Of a stretch of DNA of 64,000 nt, positions 19,097-27,635 are shown piece by piece. The notes below the pieces were generated by a model. That model was given only the letters and a program-made list of their open reading frames with translations. It was not told the DNA's origin and made no database searches. Source of the DNA: Streptomyces sp. PR69 (GTDB taxonomy: Bacteria > Actinomycetota > Actinomycetes > Streptomycetales > Streptomycetaceae); contig NZ_JAOWCB010000012.1 of the NCBI RefSeq assembly GCF_026420845.1, positions 122,896 to 186,895 of the forward strand, in the 5' to 3' direction. The position numbers were made by a program, and so were the translations under genes. How positions within the stretch are numbered: position 1 is the stretch's first letter; each line of letters begins with the position of its first letter.

Positions 19097-20659
19097 ATGC
19101 CGCAGCCGTACGACGTGATCACCATGGGACGCATCGGTGTGGACATCTACCCGCTGCAGACGGGGGTGCCGCTGGCACAGGTCGACACGTTCGGGAAGTT
19201 CCTCGGCGGCTCAGCGACGAACGTCGCGGTCGCCGCGGCCAGGCTCGGCCGCCGGACGGCCGTCGTCACCCGCACCGGCCGGGACGCCTTCGGGGACTAT
19301 CTCCACCAGGCGCTGCGGGAGTTCGGAGTGGACGACCGGTGGGTCACGCCCGTGGACGGGTATCCCACCCCGGTCACATTCTGCGAGATCTTCCCGCCGG
19401 ACGACTTCCCGCTCTACTTCTATCGGCACCCCAGAGCCCCCGATCTCCAGATCTACCACCATGAGCTGGACCTGGACGCGATCCGCGCCGCCCGGGTCTT
19501 CTGGATGACGGGCACCGGCCTGTGCGCGGAGCCCAGCCGCAGCTCGACGCGGCTGGCGCTGCGCGCCCGCACACCCGGCGAGGGGTTCACGGTGTTCGAC
19601 CTCGACTGGCGGCCGATGTTCTGGAAGGGCGGGGCGGAGGACGCCCGGCCCCACTACGCGGCGGCGCTGGCGCACGCCACCGTCGCCGTCGGCAACCTCG
19701 ACGAATGCGAGGTCGCCACCGGCGAGCGCGAACCGCGGGCCGCCGCCCGCGCGCTGCTCGCCGCGGGCGTGCACCTCGCGGTGGTCAAGCAGGGCCCCAA
19801 GGGCGTGCTGGCCGTCCACCGCGACGGCACGGAGGCGGAGATCCCGCCGGTCCCGGTCGACGTGGTCAACGGCCTCGGCGCGGGCGACGCGTTCGGCGGG
19901 GCGCTCTGCCACGGCCTGCTCGCCGGCTGGGAGCTGCCCGAGGTGATGCGCTACGCCAACGCGGCGGGCGCGATCGTCGCCTCCCGCCTCGCCTGCTCCT
20001 CCGCCATGCCGTACGCCCCCGAAGTCACCCAGGTCCTCACCGGCGGCCCGGTCCCCCCGCAGCCCCCGACGGGCGGCGTCCCGCCGGGTGCTTCACCGGA
20101 AGCCCCGCCGCCCGCTGGCCCGGAGGCCGCTGGCGACGCCGGGTCGTCCGCTGCGCGGCCTCCATCCGCGCCCGAGGCGGCGGGCGGAGCCGACAGCGAG
20201 CCGGCCGTCCCCCAGGGGAGTTCCGTCGCGCCCCCCGGCCCGTTCGGACCCGACACGCCGGGCCAGGCCGCCGCGCCCGGGGTGGCTGGACGCCTGACCC
20301 CGTCCACGCCGCCTCCGGCTGCGCCGGGGCAGTCGGGCTCGGCCCACGATGCCGACGGCGTGACGGCCGGACGCCAGCGCCCCCGCCGCGGCGATGAGGC
20401 AACGGCCCGTCAGGCCCCAGAGGGCGTCGGGCCGCAGGCCCCCAGCCCCGTAGAGGTACACCGCCTCGGTGGGCCGCAGGGCTCCCGTACGGCCGATGGC
20501 GCGGCCGGTTCGGTCCCGGACGCCGGTGTGGGCGGTGCCGTGTCCGGTGCGGTTTCGGGCCGTGGGCATTCCGGGCCGCAGGGCGGGGAAGTGCTGCGGG
20601 GGGCGGGCCCTGGCGGGCCTGGGGCGCGCGGGGCCCGTACCCACGGAGGTGCGGTGTGA
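19097..20659 (+). CDS. iolC: 5-dehydro-2-deoxygluconokinase (IolC) with a long low-complexity C-terminal tail
   Basis: The protein has 520 residues from ATG 19097 (GAAGGGACG upstream). Residues 1 to about 315 form a complete PfkB-family kinase: GRIGVDIYPLQ, the FGKFLGGSATNVAVAAARLG motif, and the catalytic VNGLGAGDAFGGALCHGLL with the base Asp. It phosphorylates 2-deoxy-5-keto-gluconate in inositol breakdown. The last 205 or so residues are Pro/Gly/Ala/Ser-rich with no fold signal, and use visibly more A/T-ending codons than the kinase part; IolC proteins normally end near residue 320-330. The frame ends in a GTGA overlap with the next gene, so the tail seems to be translated. Confidence 0.9.
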   Translation: MPQPYDVITMGRIGVDIYPLQTGVPLAQVDTFGKFLGGSATNVAVAAARLGRRTAVVTRTGRDAFGDYLHQALREFGVDDRWVTPVDGYPTPVTFCEIFPPDDFPLYFYRHPRAPDLQIYHHELDLDAIRAARVFWMTGTGLCAEPSRSSTRLALRARTPGEGFTVFDLDWRPMFWKGGAEDARPHYAAALAHATVAVGNLDECEVATGEREPRAAARALLAAGVHLAVVKQGPKGVLAVHRDGTEAEIPPVPVDVVNGLGAGDAFGGALCHGLLAGWELPEVMRYANAAGAIVASRLACSSAMPYAPEVTQVLTGGPVPPQPPTGGVPPGASPEAPPPAGPEAAGDAGSSAARPPSAPEAAGGADSEPAVPQGSSVAPPGPFGPDTPGQAAAPGVAGRLTPSTPPPAAPGQSGSAHDADGVTAGRQRPRRGDEATARQAPEGVGPQAPSPVEVHRLGGPQGSRTADGAAGSVPDAGVGGAVSGAVSGRGHSGPQGGEVLRGAGPGGPGARGARTHGGAV

Positions 20660-21540
20660 GCGCCGTTGACATCAGAGAGCTCGTCGGGATCCGCACCCGG
20701 CATCCCGAGGCCGTCGCGGAGGCGGCCGCGCGGCGGCGCAGGCGGCCGCGGCTCATCGGGGAGAGCGGACGGCTGATGATCATCGCGGCGGACCATCCGG
20801 CCCGCGGCGCGCTCGCCGTCGGCGACAGCCGCTTCGCCATGGCCAACCGGCTCGACCTGCTGGAGCGGCTCTGCCTCGCGCTCTCCCGGCCCGGCGTCGA
20901 CGGAGTCCTCGCCACCGCCGACATCCTCGACGACCTGCTGCTCCTCGGCGCGCTCGACGACAAGGTCGTCATGGGCTCCATGAACCGCGGCGGCCTCTCC
21001 GGCGCCGTGTTCGAGCTGGACGACCGCTTCACCGGGCACCGCGCCCAGGACCTGGCCCGTCTCGGCTTTGACGCGGGCAAGCTGCTGCTGCGCATCGACT
21101 ACGACGACCCCGGCTCCCTGGACACCCTGCACTCCGCCGCCCGCGCCGTCGACGAAATGGCGGAGCGTCAGCTTCCCGTCTTCATCGAGCCGTTCATCTG
21201 TCACCGCGCCGACGGCCGCCTCCGCAACGATCTCAGCGCGGAAGCCGTCACCCGCTCCATCGCCATCGCCTCCGGCCTGGCCGGCACCTCGGCGTACAGC
21301 TGGCTCAAGGTGCCCGTCACGGACGAGCCCGCCGACATGGCGGCGGTGATGGAGAGCTCCACGCTGCCCGCCGTGCTCCTCGGCGGCGAGATCGGCGACG
21401 ACCAGGAAGGCGCATACGAGAAGTGGCGCGGCGCGCTGCAACTGCCCACCGTGCAGGGCCTTGTGGTGGGACGTTCGCTGCTCTATCCGGTCGACGGGGA
21501 CGTCACCGCGGCGGTCGACACCGCCGTAGGGCTTCTGTAG
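20656..21540 (+). CDS. Class I (beta/alpha)8 aldolase of the inositol cluster (IolJ-type role inferred)
   Basis: The 294-residue protein starts at GTG 20656, overlapping the iolC stop by GTGA, with GGAGGTG upstream. It is a DeoC/LacD-like barrel of the kind found beside iol genes in actinomycetes (Cgl0159-like). Landmarks are MIIAADHPARGAL, DGVLATADILDDLL, LRIDYDDPGSLDT, and SAYSWLKVPV, whose Lys is a plausible Schiff-base residue. Its place between the kinase and IolB suggests it cleaves 2-deoxy-5-keto-gluconate-6-phosphate to DHAP and malonate semialdehyde. No classical class II IolJ is present. The barrel is clear; the substrate is inferred from context. Confidence 0.8.
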   Translation: MSAVDIRELVGIRTRHPEAVAEAAARRRRRPRLIGESGRLMIIAADHPARGALAVGDSRFAMANRLDLLERLCLALSRPGVDGVLATADILDDLLLLGALDDKVVMGSMNRGGLSGAVFELDDRFTGHRAQDLARLGFDAGKLLLRIDYDDPGSLDTLHSAARAVDEMAERQLPVFIEPFICHRADGRLRNDLSAEAVTRSIAIASGLAGTSAYSWLKVPVTDEPADMAAVMESSTLPAVLLGGEIGDDQEGAYEKWRGALQLPTVQGLVVGRSLLYPVDGDVTAAVDTAVGLL

Positions 21541-21556
21541 GGGGTACGCACAGACC

Positions 21557-22471
21557 ATGGACCACCACGAGATGAAACAGCGCACCGCGCGCCCGCCCTA
21601 TGTGGCCGCCGGCCAGGCCGCCGACCCGCCCTACGCGCTGCGCATCGACCCTGAGGACGCCGGCTGGGGCTACTCCGCGCTCCGGATTCTGCACCTCGCG
21701 CCCGGCGGCGCGCACACCCTCGCCACCGGCGACAGTGAGTGGATCGTGCTGCCGCTCAGCGGCGGTTGCACGGTGCGCGTCGATGACGGGATCTTTGAAC
21801 TGCAGGGCAGAGACAGCGTGTTCAGCGGGGTCAGCGACTTCGCCTATGTGCCGCGCGACGCCCATGCCCAGATCGCCTCCGGCGCGGGGGGCCGCTTCGC
21901 CCTGGCAGGAGCGAGGTGCGAGCGACGACTCCCCGCTCGCTACGGCCCCGCGCCGGAGGTTCCCGTCGAACTGCGCGGCGCCGGGGTCTGCTCCCGCCAG
22001 GTGAACAACTTCGCCGCCGCCGGGGTCTTCGAGTGCGACAAGCTGATCGCGGTCGAGGTCCTCACCCCCGGCGGCAACTGGTCCTCGTACCCCCCGCACA
22101 AGCACGACGAGCACCGGCCGGGCGTCGAGTCCGCACTTGAGGAGATCTACTACTTCGAGATCGCGGACGACGGCCTCGGCTACCACCGGGTCTCCCCGTC
22201 CCGCCCCGGCGGCGCCGACACGCTCGACGAAGTCCGCACCGGCGACGCCGTGCTGATCCCCGACGGCTGGCACGGCCCCTCCATCGCCGCGCCCGGACGG
22301 GACATGTACTACCTCAATGTGATGGCCGGGCCCGCCGCCGAGCGGCAGTGGCTCATCTGCGACCACCCCGACCACGCCTGGATCCGCGACACCTGGCCGT
22401 CGCAGCCCGTCGACCCCCGGCTCCCCCTGTACCCGGCCGCGGGACCCGACAGCGAGGAGAACCCCCGATGA
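21557..22471 (+). CDS. iolB: 5-deoxy-glucuronate isomerase (IolB)
   Basis: The 304-residue protein starts at ATG 21557, 16 bases after the aldolase stop. It is a bicupin; the metal-binding half shows PPHKHDEHR and EEIYYFEI, with the later His in DGWHGPSIAAPG and the YYLNVMAGP ending typical of IolB. It converts 5-deoxy-glucuronate to 2-deoxy-5-keto-gluconate in the cytoplasm. It overlaps iolD by ATGA, so translation is coupled. Length matches the family. Confidence 0.95.
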   Translation: MDHHEMKQRTARPPYVAAGQAADPPYALRIDPEDAGWGYSALRILHLAPGGAHTLATGDSEWIVLPLSGGCTVRVDDGIFELQGRDSVFSGVSDFAYVPRDAHAQIASGAGGRFALAGARCERRLPARYGPAPEVPVELRGAGVCSRQVNNFAAAGVFECDKLIAVEVLTPGGNWSSYPPHKHDEHRPGVESALEEIYYFEIADDGLGYHRVSPSRPGGADTLDEVRTGDAVLIPDGWHGPSIAAPGRDMYYLNVMAGPAAERQWLICDHPDHAWIRDTWPSQPVDPRLPLYPAAGPDSEENPR

Positions 22472-24381
22472 CCTCCCTGCACGCAGCAAGCCCAGCCCAC
22501 GGCACCCGGCGGCTCACCGTCGCCCAGGCCCTCCTCGCCTTCCTCGCCCGCCAGTACACCGAGCGCGACGGCCGCCGCCACCGTCTGATCAGCGCCACCT
22601 GGGGCATCTTCGGCCATGGCAATGTCGCCGGGCTCGGCCAGGCGCTGCTGGAATCCGGCACGGAGATGCCGTACTTCCAGGGCCGCAACGAACAGGCCAT
22701 GGTGCACGCGGCCGTCGGCTACGCCCGCCAGTCCCGCCGGCTGTCCGCCCACGCCGTCACCACCTCCATCGGCCCCGGCGCGACCAATCTGGTCACCGGC
22801 GCCGCCCTGGCCACCGTCAACCGGCTGCCCGTGCTGCTCCTGCCCGGCGACACCTTCGCCACCCGCCCCGCCGACCCGGTGCTCCAGCAGCTCGAAGTCC
22901 CCTCCGCGGGCGATGTGTCGGTCAATGACACGCTGCGGCCCGTCAGCCGCTACTTCGACCGCGTCACCCGCCCCGAGGCGCTCATCCCGGCCGCCCTGGC
23001 GGCCATGCGGGTGCTCGCCGATCCGGCCGAGACCGGCGCGGTCACCCTCGCGCTGCCGCAGGACGTGCAGGCGGAGGCGTACGACTGGCCGGAGGAGTTC
23101 TTCGCCCAGCGGGTGTGGACCGTGCGCCGCCCCCGGCCCGACGCCCAAGAGCTGGCCCAGGCCGTCGCCGCCATACGGGCCGCCCGCCGCCCACTGATCG
23201 TCGCGGGCGGCGGCGTACGCCACAGCGAGGCCGAGAAGTCGCTGCGCGTGCTCGCCGAAACCACGGGCATCCCCGTCGCCACCACCCAGGCGGGCAAAGG
23301 CGCGCTGCGCCATGACCACCCCTGCGACCTCGGCGGCATCGGCCACACCGGCACCGCGGTCGCCGACGAACTGGCCCGCGCCGCCGATCTGGTCATCGGC
23401 GTCGGCACCCGGTGGACCGACTTCACCACCGCCTCCTCGACCCTCTTCCAGAACCCGGACGTCCGCTTCCTCAACCTCAACATCACGGCCTTCGACGCCC
23501 ACAAGATGTCCGGTCAGACCCTGCTCGGCGACGCGCGCACCACGCTCGACGAGCTGACCGTCGCCCTGCGCACCCTCGGCGCACGCGTCGAGGAGAGCTA
23601 CCAGCGCCAGTACGCGCAGGGCAAGGCAGACTGGGAGCGGCGCGTCACCGCCGCGTACGCCGCCGAGGACCCGCAGGCCCGCCCCACCCAGACGCAGCTG
23701 CTCGGCGCCCTCGACGCGCTGGTCACCGCCGACGACATCGTGATCAACGCGGCCGGGTCGCTTCCGGGCGATCTGCACAAGCTGTGGCGGCCGCGCGCTG
23801 CGGACCAGTACCACGTCGAGTACGGCTACTCCTGCATGGGCTATGAGCTGCCCGCCGCCATCGGCGTGGCGCTCGCCGCCCCCGGCCGGCCCGTCTGGGC
23901 GCTCGTCGGCGACGGCACCTATCTGATGAACCCGACCGAGATCGTCACCGCCGTCCAGGAGAACATCCCGATCAAGGTCGTCATCGTCCAGAACCACGGA
24001 TACGCCTCGATCGGCGGGCTGTCCGAGTCGGTGGGCGCGGAGCGCTTCGGCACCGCCTACCGCCACCGGTCGGCCGCCGACCGCAGCTACACCGGAGACC
24101 CCCTCCCCGTCGACCTCGCCGCCAACGCCGCCTCCCTCGGCCTGCGCATGATCCGTGCGAAGACCGTCGGCGAGCTGCGCGAAGCCCTCGCCGAGGTGCG
24201 CGCCGCGAAGGTCCCCGCAGGTGTCTACATCGAGACCGAAACGGCAGACACTGTGTCGGGCCCGCCCCCGGCACAGGCGTGGTGGGATGTTCCGGTGGCC
24301 GAGACCGCGACCCGCCCGTCGGCCGTCAAGGCCCGGGAGGAGTACGAACGGCACGTCGCCGCACGTCGCCGCCATCTGTGA
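22468..24381 (+). CDS. iolD: 3D-(3,5/4)-trihydroxycyclohexane-1,2-dione hydrolase (IolD)
   Basis: The 637-residue ThDP enzyme starts at ATG 22468, in ATGA overlap with iolB and behind GAGGAG. The N-terminal Pyr domain includes GIFGHGNVAGLGQAL and the catalytic Glu in FQGRNEQAMVHAA; the C-terminal ThDP domain has GDGTYLMNPTEIVTAVQENI and then QNHGYASIGGLSES. It opens the inositol-derived ring to 5-deoxy-glucuronate. Length and the ring-hydrolase-specific N terminus separate it from acetolactate synthases. It lies 36 bases before mmsA. Confidence 0.95.
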   Translation: MTSLHAASPAHGTRRLTVAQALLAFLARQYTERDGRRHRLISATWGIFGHGNVAGLGQALLESGTEMPYFQGRNEQAMVHAAVGYARQSRRLSAHAVTTSIGPGATNLVTGAALATVNRLPVLLLPGDTFATRPADPVLQQLEVPSAGDVSVNDTLRPVSRYFDRVTRPEALIPAALAAMRVLADPAETGAVTLALPQDVQAEAYDWPEEFFAQRVWTVRRPRPDAQELAQAVAAIRAARRPLIVAGGGVRHSEAEKSLRVLAETTGIPVATTQAGKGALRHDHPCDLGGIGHTGTAVADELARAADLVIGVGTRWTDFTTASSTLFQNPDVRFLNLNITAFDAHKMSGQTLLGDARTTLDELTVALRTLGARVEESYQRQYAQGKADWERRVTAAYAAEDPQARPTQTQLLGALDALVTADDIVINAAGSLPGDLHKLWRPRAADQYHVEYGYSCMGYELPAAIGVALAAPGRPVWALVGDGTYLMNPTEIVTAVQENIPIKVVIVQNHGYASIGGLSESVGAERFGTAYRHRSAADRSYTGDPLPVDLAANAASLGLRMIRAKTVGELREALAEVRAAKVPAGVYIETETADTVSGPPPAQAWWDVPVAETATRPSAVKAREEYERHVAARRRHL

Positions 24382-24417
24382 CCGCCCGACGCCGCCATCT
24401 GTGAAGGAGCACGAGCA

Positions 24418-25917
24418 ATGAAGACCGTCAACCACTGGATCGGTGGCAAGACCGTCGAGGGCGCGTCGGGCAACTGGGGCCCCGTCACCGACCCCGCGAC
24501 CGGCGCGGTCACCACACAGGTCGCCCTCGCCTCGGCCGAGGAGGTCGGCGCCGCCGTCGCCGCCGCCAAGGAGGCGTACCGGACCTGGGGCCTCTCCTCG
24601 CTGGCCCAGCGCACCGCGATCCTCTTCCGCTACCGCGCGCTGCTGGACGCCCGCCGCGACGACATCGCCGCGCTGATCACCGCCGAGCACGGCAAGGTGC
24701 ACTCCGACGCACTGGGCGAGGTCGCCCGCGGACTGGAGATCGTGGAGCTGGCCTGCGGAATCACCACCCAGCTCAAGGGCGAGCTGTCCACCCAGGTCTC
24801 CAGCCGGGTCGACGTGGCCGCCATCCGCCAGCCGCTGGGCGTCGTCGCCGGCATCACCCCGTTCAACTTCCCGGCCATGGTGCCGATGTGGATGTTCCCG
24901 CTCGCCATCGCCTGCGGCAACACCTTCGTCCTCAAGCCCAGCGAGAAGGACCCCTCCGCCGCCAATCTGCTGGCCGAACTGGCCGCGGAGGCCGGGCTGC
25001 CGGACGGCGTGCTCAATGTGGTGCACGGCGACAAGGCCGCCGTCGACGCGCTGCTCGCCCACCCGGACGTGGCCGCCGTGTCCTTCGTCGGCTCCACGCC
25101 CATCGCGCGGTATATCCACACTGCCGCCTCCGCCAACGGCAAGCGCGTGCAGGCGCTCGGCGGCGCCAAGAACCATATGCTGGTGCTGCCCGACGCGGAC
25201 CTGGACGCGGCCGCGGACGCCGCGGTCTCGGCCGCGTACGGCTCCGCCGGCGAGCGCTGCATGGCGATCTCCGCGGTCGTCGCGGTCGGCGCGATCGGCG
25301 ACGAACTGGTGGAGAAGATCCGCGAACGCGCCGAGAAGATCAAGATCGGACCGGGCGACGACCCGGCGTCCGAGATGGGCCCGCTGATCACCAAGGCCCA
25401 CCGCGACAAGGTCGCCTCCTATGTGACCGGCGCGGCCGCCCAGGGCGCCGAGGTCGTCCTCGACGGCACCGGATTCACCGTGGACGGTTACGAGGACGGC
25501 CACTGGATCGGGCTGTCGCTGCTCGACAAGGTGGCCGTGGACTCCGACGCCTACCGTGACGAGATCTTCGGCCCGGTGCTGTGCGTGCTGCGCGCCGCGA
25601 CGTACGAGGACGGCGTGGCCCTCATCAACGCCTCGCCCTTCGGCAACGGCACCGCCATCTTCACCCGCGACGGCGGCGCGGCCCGCCGCTTCCAACTGGA
25701 GGTCCAGGCGGGCATGGTCGGCGTCAATGTGCCGATCCCGGTGCCGGTGGGCTACCACTCCTTCGGCGGCTGGAAGGACTCGCTCTTCGGCGACCATCAC
25801 ATCTACGGCAACGACGGCGTGCACTTCTACACCCGCGGCAAGGTCGTCACCACCCGCTGGCCCGACCCGTCGGAGGCGCCGGCCGGGGTGGACCTGGGCT
25901 TCCCCCGCCACGACTGA
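24418..25917 (+). CDS. mmsA: Methylmalonate-semialdehyde dehydrogenase, CoA-acylating (IolA/MmsA)
   Basis: The 499-residue enzyme starts at ATG 24418 behind GAAGGAG. It is an aldehyde dehydrogenase with the MMSDH-specific ITPFNFPAMVPMWMFP segment, LGGAKNHMLVLPDAD, and the catalytic Cys281 in GSAGERCMAIS. It lacks the general-base Glu of hydrolytic ALDHs, as expected for a CoA-acylating enzyme. It turns malonate semialdehyde from inositol into acetyl-CoA, and also serves valine breakdown. It is the last gene of the iol operon and is followed by a strong terminator. Confidence 0.95.
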   Translation: MKTVNHWIGGKTVEGASGNWGPVTDPATGAVTTQVALASAEEVGAAVAAAKEAYRTWGLSSLAQRTAILFRYRALLDARRDDIAALITAEHGKVHSDALGEVARGLEIVELACGITTQLKGELSTQVSSRVDVAAIRQPLGVVAGITPFNFPAMVPMWMFPLAIACGNTFVLKPSEKDPSAANLLAELAAEAGLPDGVLNVVHGDKAAVDALLAHPDVAAVSFVGSTPIARYIHTAASANGKRVQALGGAKNHMLVLPDADLDAAADAAVSAAYGSAGERCMAISAVVAVGAIGDELVEKIRERAEKIKIGPGDDPASEMGPLITKAHRDKVASYVTGAAAQGAEVVLDGTGFTVDGYEDGHWIGLSLLDKVAVDSDAYRDEIFGPVLCVLRAATYEDGVALINASPFGNGTAIFTRDGGAARRFQLEVQAGMVGVNVPIPVPVGYHSFGGWKDSLFGDHHIYGNDGVHFYTRGKVVTTRWPDPSEAPAGVDLGFPRHD

Positions 25918-25952
25918 GCGCGCATGCGCCGCGGCCGGGTGCGCGGACGAAA

Positions 25953-25987
25953 ACGGCCCGTACGGACCCCCGTTCCGTACGGGCCGT
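25953..25987 (+). terminator. Terminator of the iol operon
   Basis: A perfect 14-bp stem (ACGGCCCGTACGGA with its complement at 25974-25987) closes a 7-base loop, 36 bases after the mmsA stop. Confidence 0.8.
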
Positions 25988-26070
25988 GGCGCGTACGCCC
26001 GACGGACCCCAGTAGACCCCGGCGGGCCACCCCGAAGCCACCGGTTTTTCCCCGGGGGCTCGGCCCCCGC

Positions 26071-26400
26071 ACCCCCCGCGCCTCAATCGCCGGCGGGGCT
26101 GGTTTCTGGTTCCTGCGCCTCAATCGCCGGCGGGGCTGGTTTCTGGTTCCTGCGCCTCAATCGCGGGCGGGGCTGGGTTTCAGGACCCCGCGCCCCAATC
26201 ACCGGCGGGGCTGGGATGTGAGCCTTCAACGGCGGCGGGGCTGGGATGTGGCGCAGCCAATTCAGCCTGCTGGGGGGCACCTCCGTGGGCGTACCCCTGG
26301 GGGCACCTCCCAGCAGTAGCTGGGGGAGGCAGCTGGGGAGCTTGAGGACACGGCCTTCAGGCCGTACAGGGGGCGGCGGCGCGAAGCTGCCGCCCGACAG
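26071..26400 (+). repeat. Tandem array plus dispersed repeat, copy B
   Basis: Units of CCTCAATCGCCGGCGGGGCT start at 26081, 26118 and 26155 (37-bp period), followed by two degenerate units. The array runs into GGCGCAGCC-AATTCAGCC, the GGGGGCACCTCC/GTACCCC units, AGCTGGGGGAGG and AGGACACGGCC. The order matches copies A and D. Confidence 0.8.
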
Positions 26401-26574
26401 GGGGCGCGGGGCGCCAGCCCCGCAGCTCCTCCCCCCCCGGAGGGGGTCTGGGGGCGGAGCCCACAGTTACGGGAAGTGGGGGTGCCCCCACGCCCCCAGG
26501 GCGTAGGGGGAGGGTGGGGGAAAGCCCCTCCCGGCCTGCTGCGCCACCCCCGTTCCCCACGTCACCATGGACCC

Positions 26575-27456
26575 ATGGTGAACCCCCAGATCGCGAACCC
26601 CCACCAGGCCGAGGCCTGGAACGGATACGAAGGCCGGCACTGGGCCGCCCACCCGGACCGGTACGACGCTCTCAACGACCCTGCCAACACCCCGCTCCTC
26701 GACGCCGCGCGCCTCACCCGCGGTGACCGGGTTCTCGACATCGGCTGCGGGAACGGCCATCTCACCCGGCTCGCCGCCCGCCGCTGCGCCGCCGCCCTCG
26801 GTGTCGACCTGTCCGGGCCGATGCTGGAGCAGGCGCGGGCCACGGCCGAGGCGGAGGGGATCGGCAATGTCTCCTTCGTCCAGGCCGACGCCCAGGTGCA
26901 CCCCTTCGAGGAGGCTTCCTTCGACGCCGCTCTCAGCCGCTTCGGGATCATGTTCTTCGCCGATCCCGTCGCCGCGTTCGCCAATATCGGCTGGGCGCTG
27001 CGGCCCGGCGGGCGGCTCGCCTTCGTCTGCCCGCAGGAATTCGCCCGCTTCGACCACTCGGCGGTGTTCGAGGCGATCGCCGCCCATGTGCCGCTGCCCG
27101 CCCTCGACGAGGAGCCGAAGGACGATGAGCCGCCGACCGGGCCCTCGTCCTTCGCCGACCCCGACCGCACCCGGCGCGTGCTCGGCGCCGCCGGTTACAC
27201 GGGCATTGACATCAGCGAACTGGAGACCTTCCAGCACTGGGGCGAGGACGCGGAAGCGGCCGCGGAGTTCCTCTTCGAGATGGGCCCGATGCGGCACTGG
27301 CTGAGCGACGCCGACCCGGCCGCCCTCGCCCGGGCGCGCACCGCCGCTACCGACCTCTTCCGTTCCTACGAGACCGCGGACGGGGTCCGGCTCGTCGCCC
27401 GCCTCTGGCTGGTCACCGCCGGATGGCAGGGTCCTTCGCCGGAAGCCGCCGGGTGA
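26575..27456 (+). CDS. Class I SAM-dependent methyltransferase
   Basis: The 293-residue protein is read from ATG 26575 (GTG 26578 is adjacent). It has a Rossmann methyltransferase fold: motif I VLDIGCGNGHLTRLAA, an acidic loop LGVDLSGPMLEQA, motif II/III VQADAQVHPF and FDAALSRFGIMFFADP, then LRPGGRLAFVCP. This is the Methyltransf_11/25 group (UbiE/BioC-like); such proteins methylate small molecules, and the substrate cannot be named. The protein ends with a helical region that may form the lid. It is monocistronic as far as can be seen, 180 bases before the hydrolase-ABC gene. Confidence 0.85.
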   Translation: MVNPQIANPHQAEAWNGYEGRHWAAHPDRYDALNDPANTPLLDAARLTRGDRVLDIGCGNGHLTRLAARRCAAALGVDLSGPMLEQARATAEAEGIGNVSFVQADAQVHPFEEASFDAALSRFGIMFFADPVAAFANIGWALRPGGRLAFVCPQEFARFDHSAVFEAIAAHVPLPALDEEPKDDEPPTGPSSFADPDRTRRVLGAAGYTGIDISELETFQHWGEDAEAAAEFLFEMGPMRHWLSDADPAALARARTAATDLFRSYETADGVRLVARLWLVTAGWQGPSPEAAG

Positions 27457-27635
27457 GGCGCCCGGCCGACGCCGTCGTCCCCGCAGGCGACCAGCACCAG
27501 ATTCCCGCGTACCGCTTCCCGTTCCCGCGTACCGCATCTGGTGTACGGCGACCTCAGTACGTACTCCTCAAGGAGGCCCGCGAATTCCGACCGGCGGCAG
27601 CCGGGCCGCCGCCGCCCTCCGCTTAGGGTCGTCCC

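Larger units (their letters stand above)
25918..26574. other. Gene-free repeat region between mmsA and a methyltransferase gene
   Basis: About 655 bases hold the mmsA terminator, a 37-39-bp tandem array and copy B of the dispersed repeat. No credible gene; the short open frames follow the repeats. Confidence 0.65.

Noticed and set aside
20093..20644. Minus-strand gene within the IolC tail (VYLYGAGGLRPDALWGLTGR)
   Set aside because: Part of it has good codon bias, but there is no ribosome site, the ends are low complexity, and the plus-strand frame ends in a coupled stop/start.
22309..25911. 1200-codon antisense frame across iolB, iolD and mmsA
   Set aside because: It spans three strong genes on the other strand and translates to Gly/Ala/Val/Asp-rich sequence with no motif.
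26081..26250. CRISPR-like spacing of repeats
   Set aside because: The 37-39-bp units are contiguous tandem repeats with no unique spacers, and no cas genes are present. The same holds for 48064-48215.
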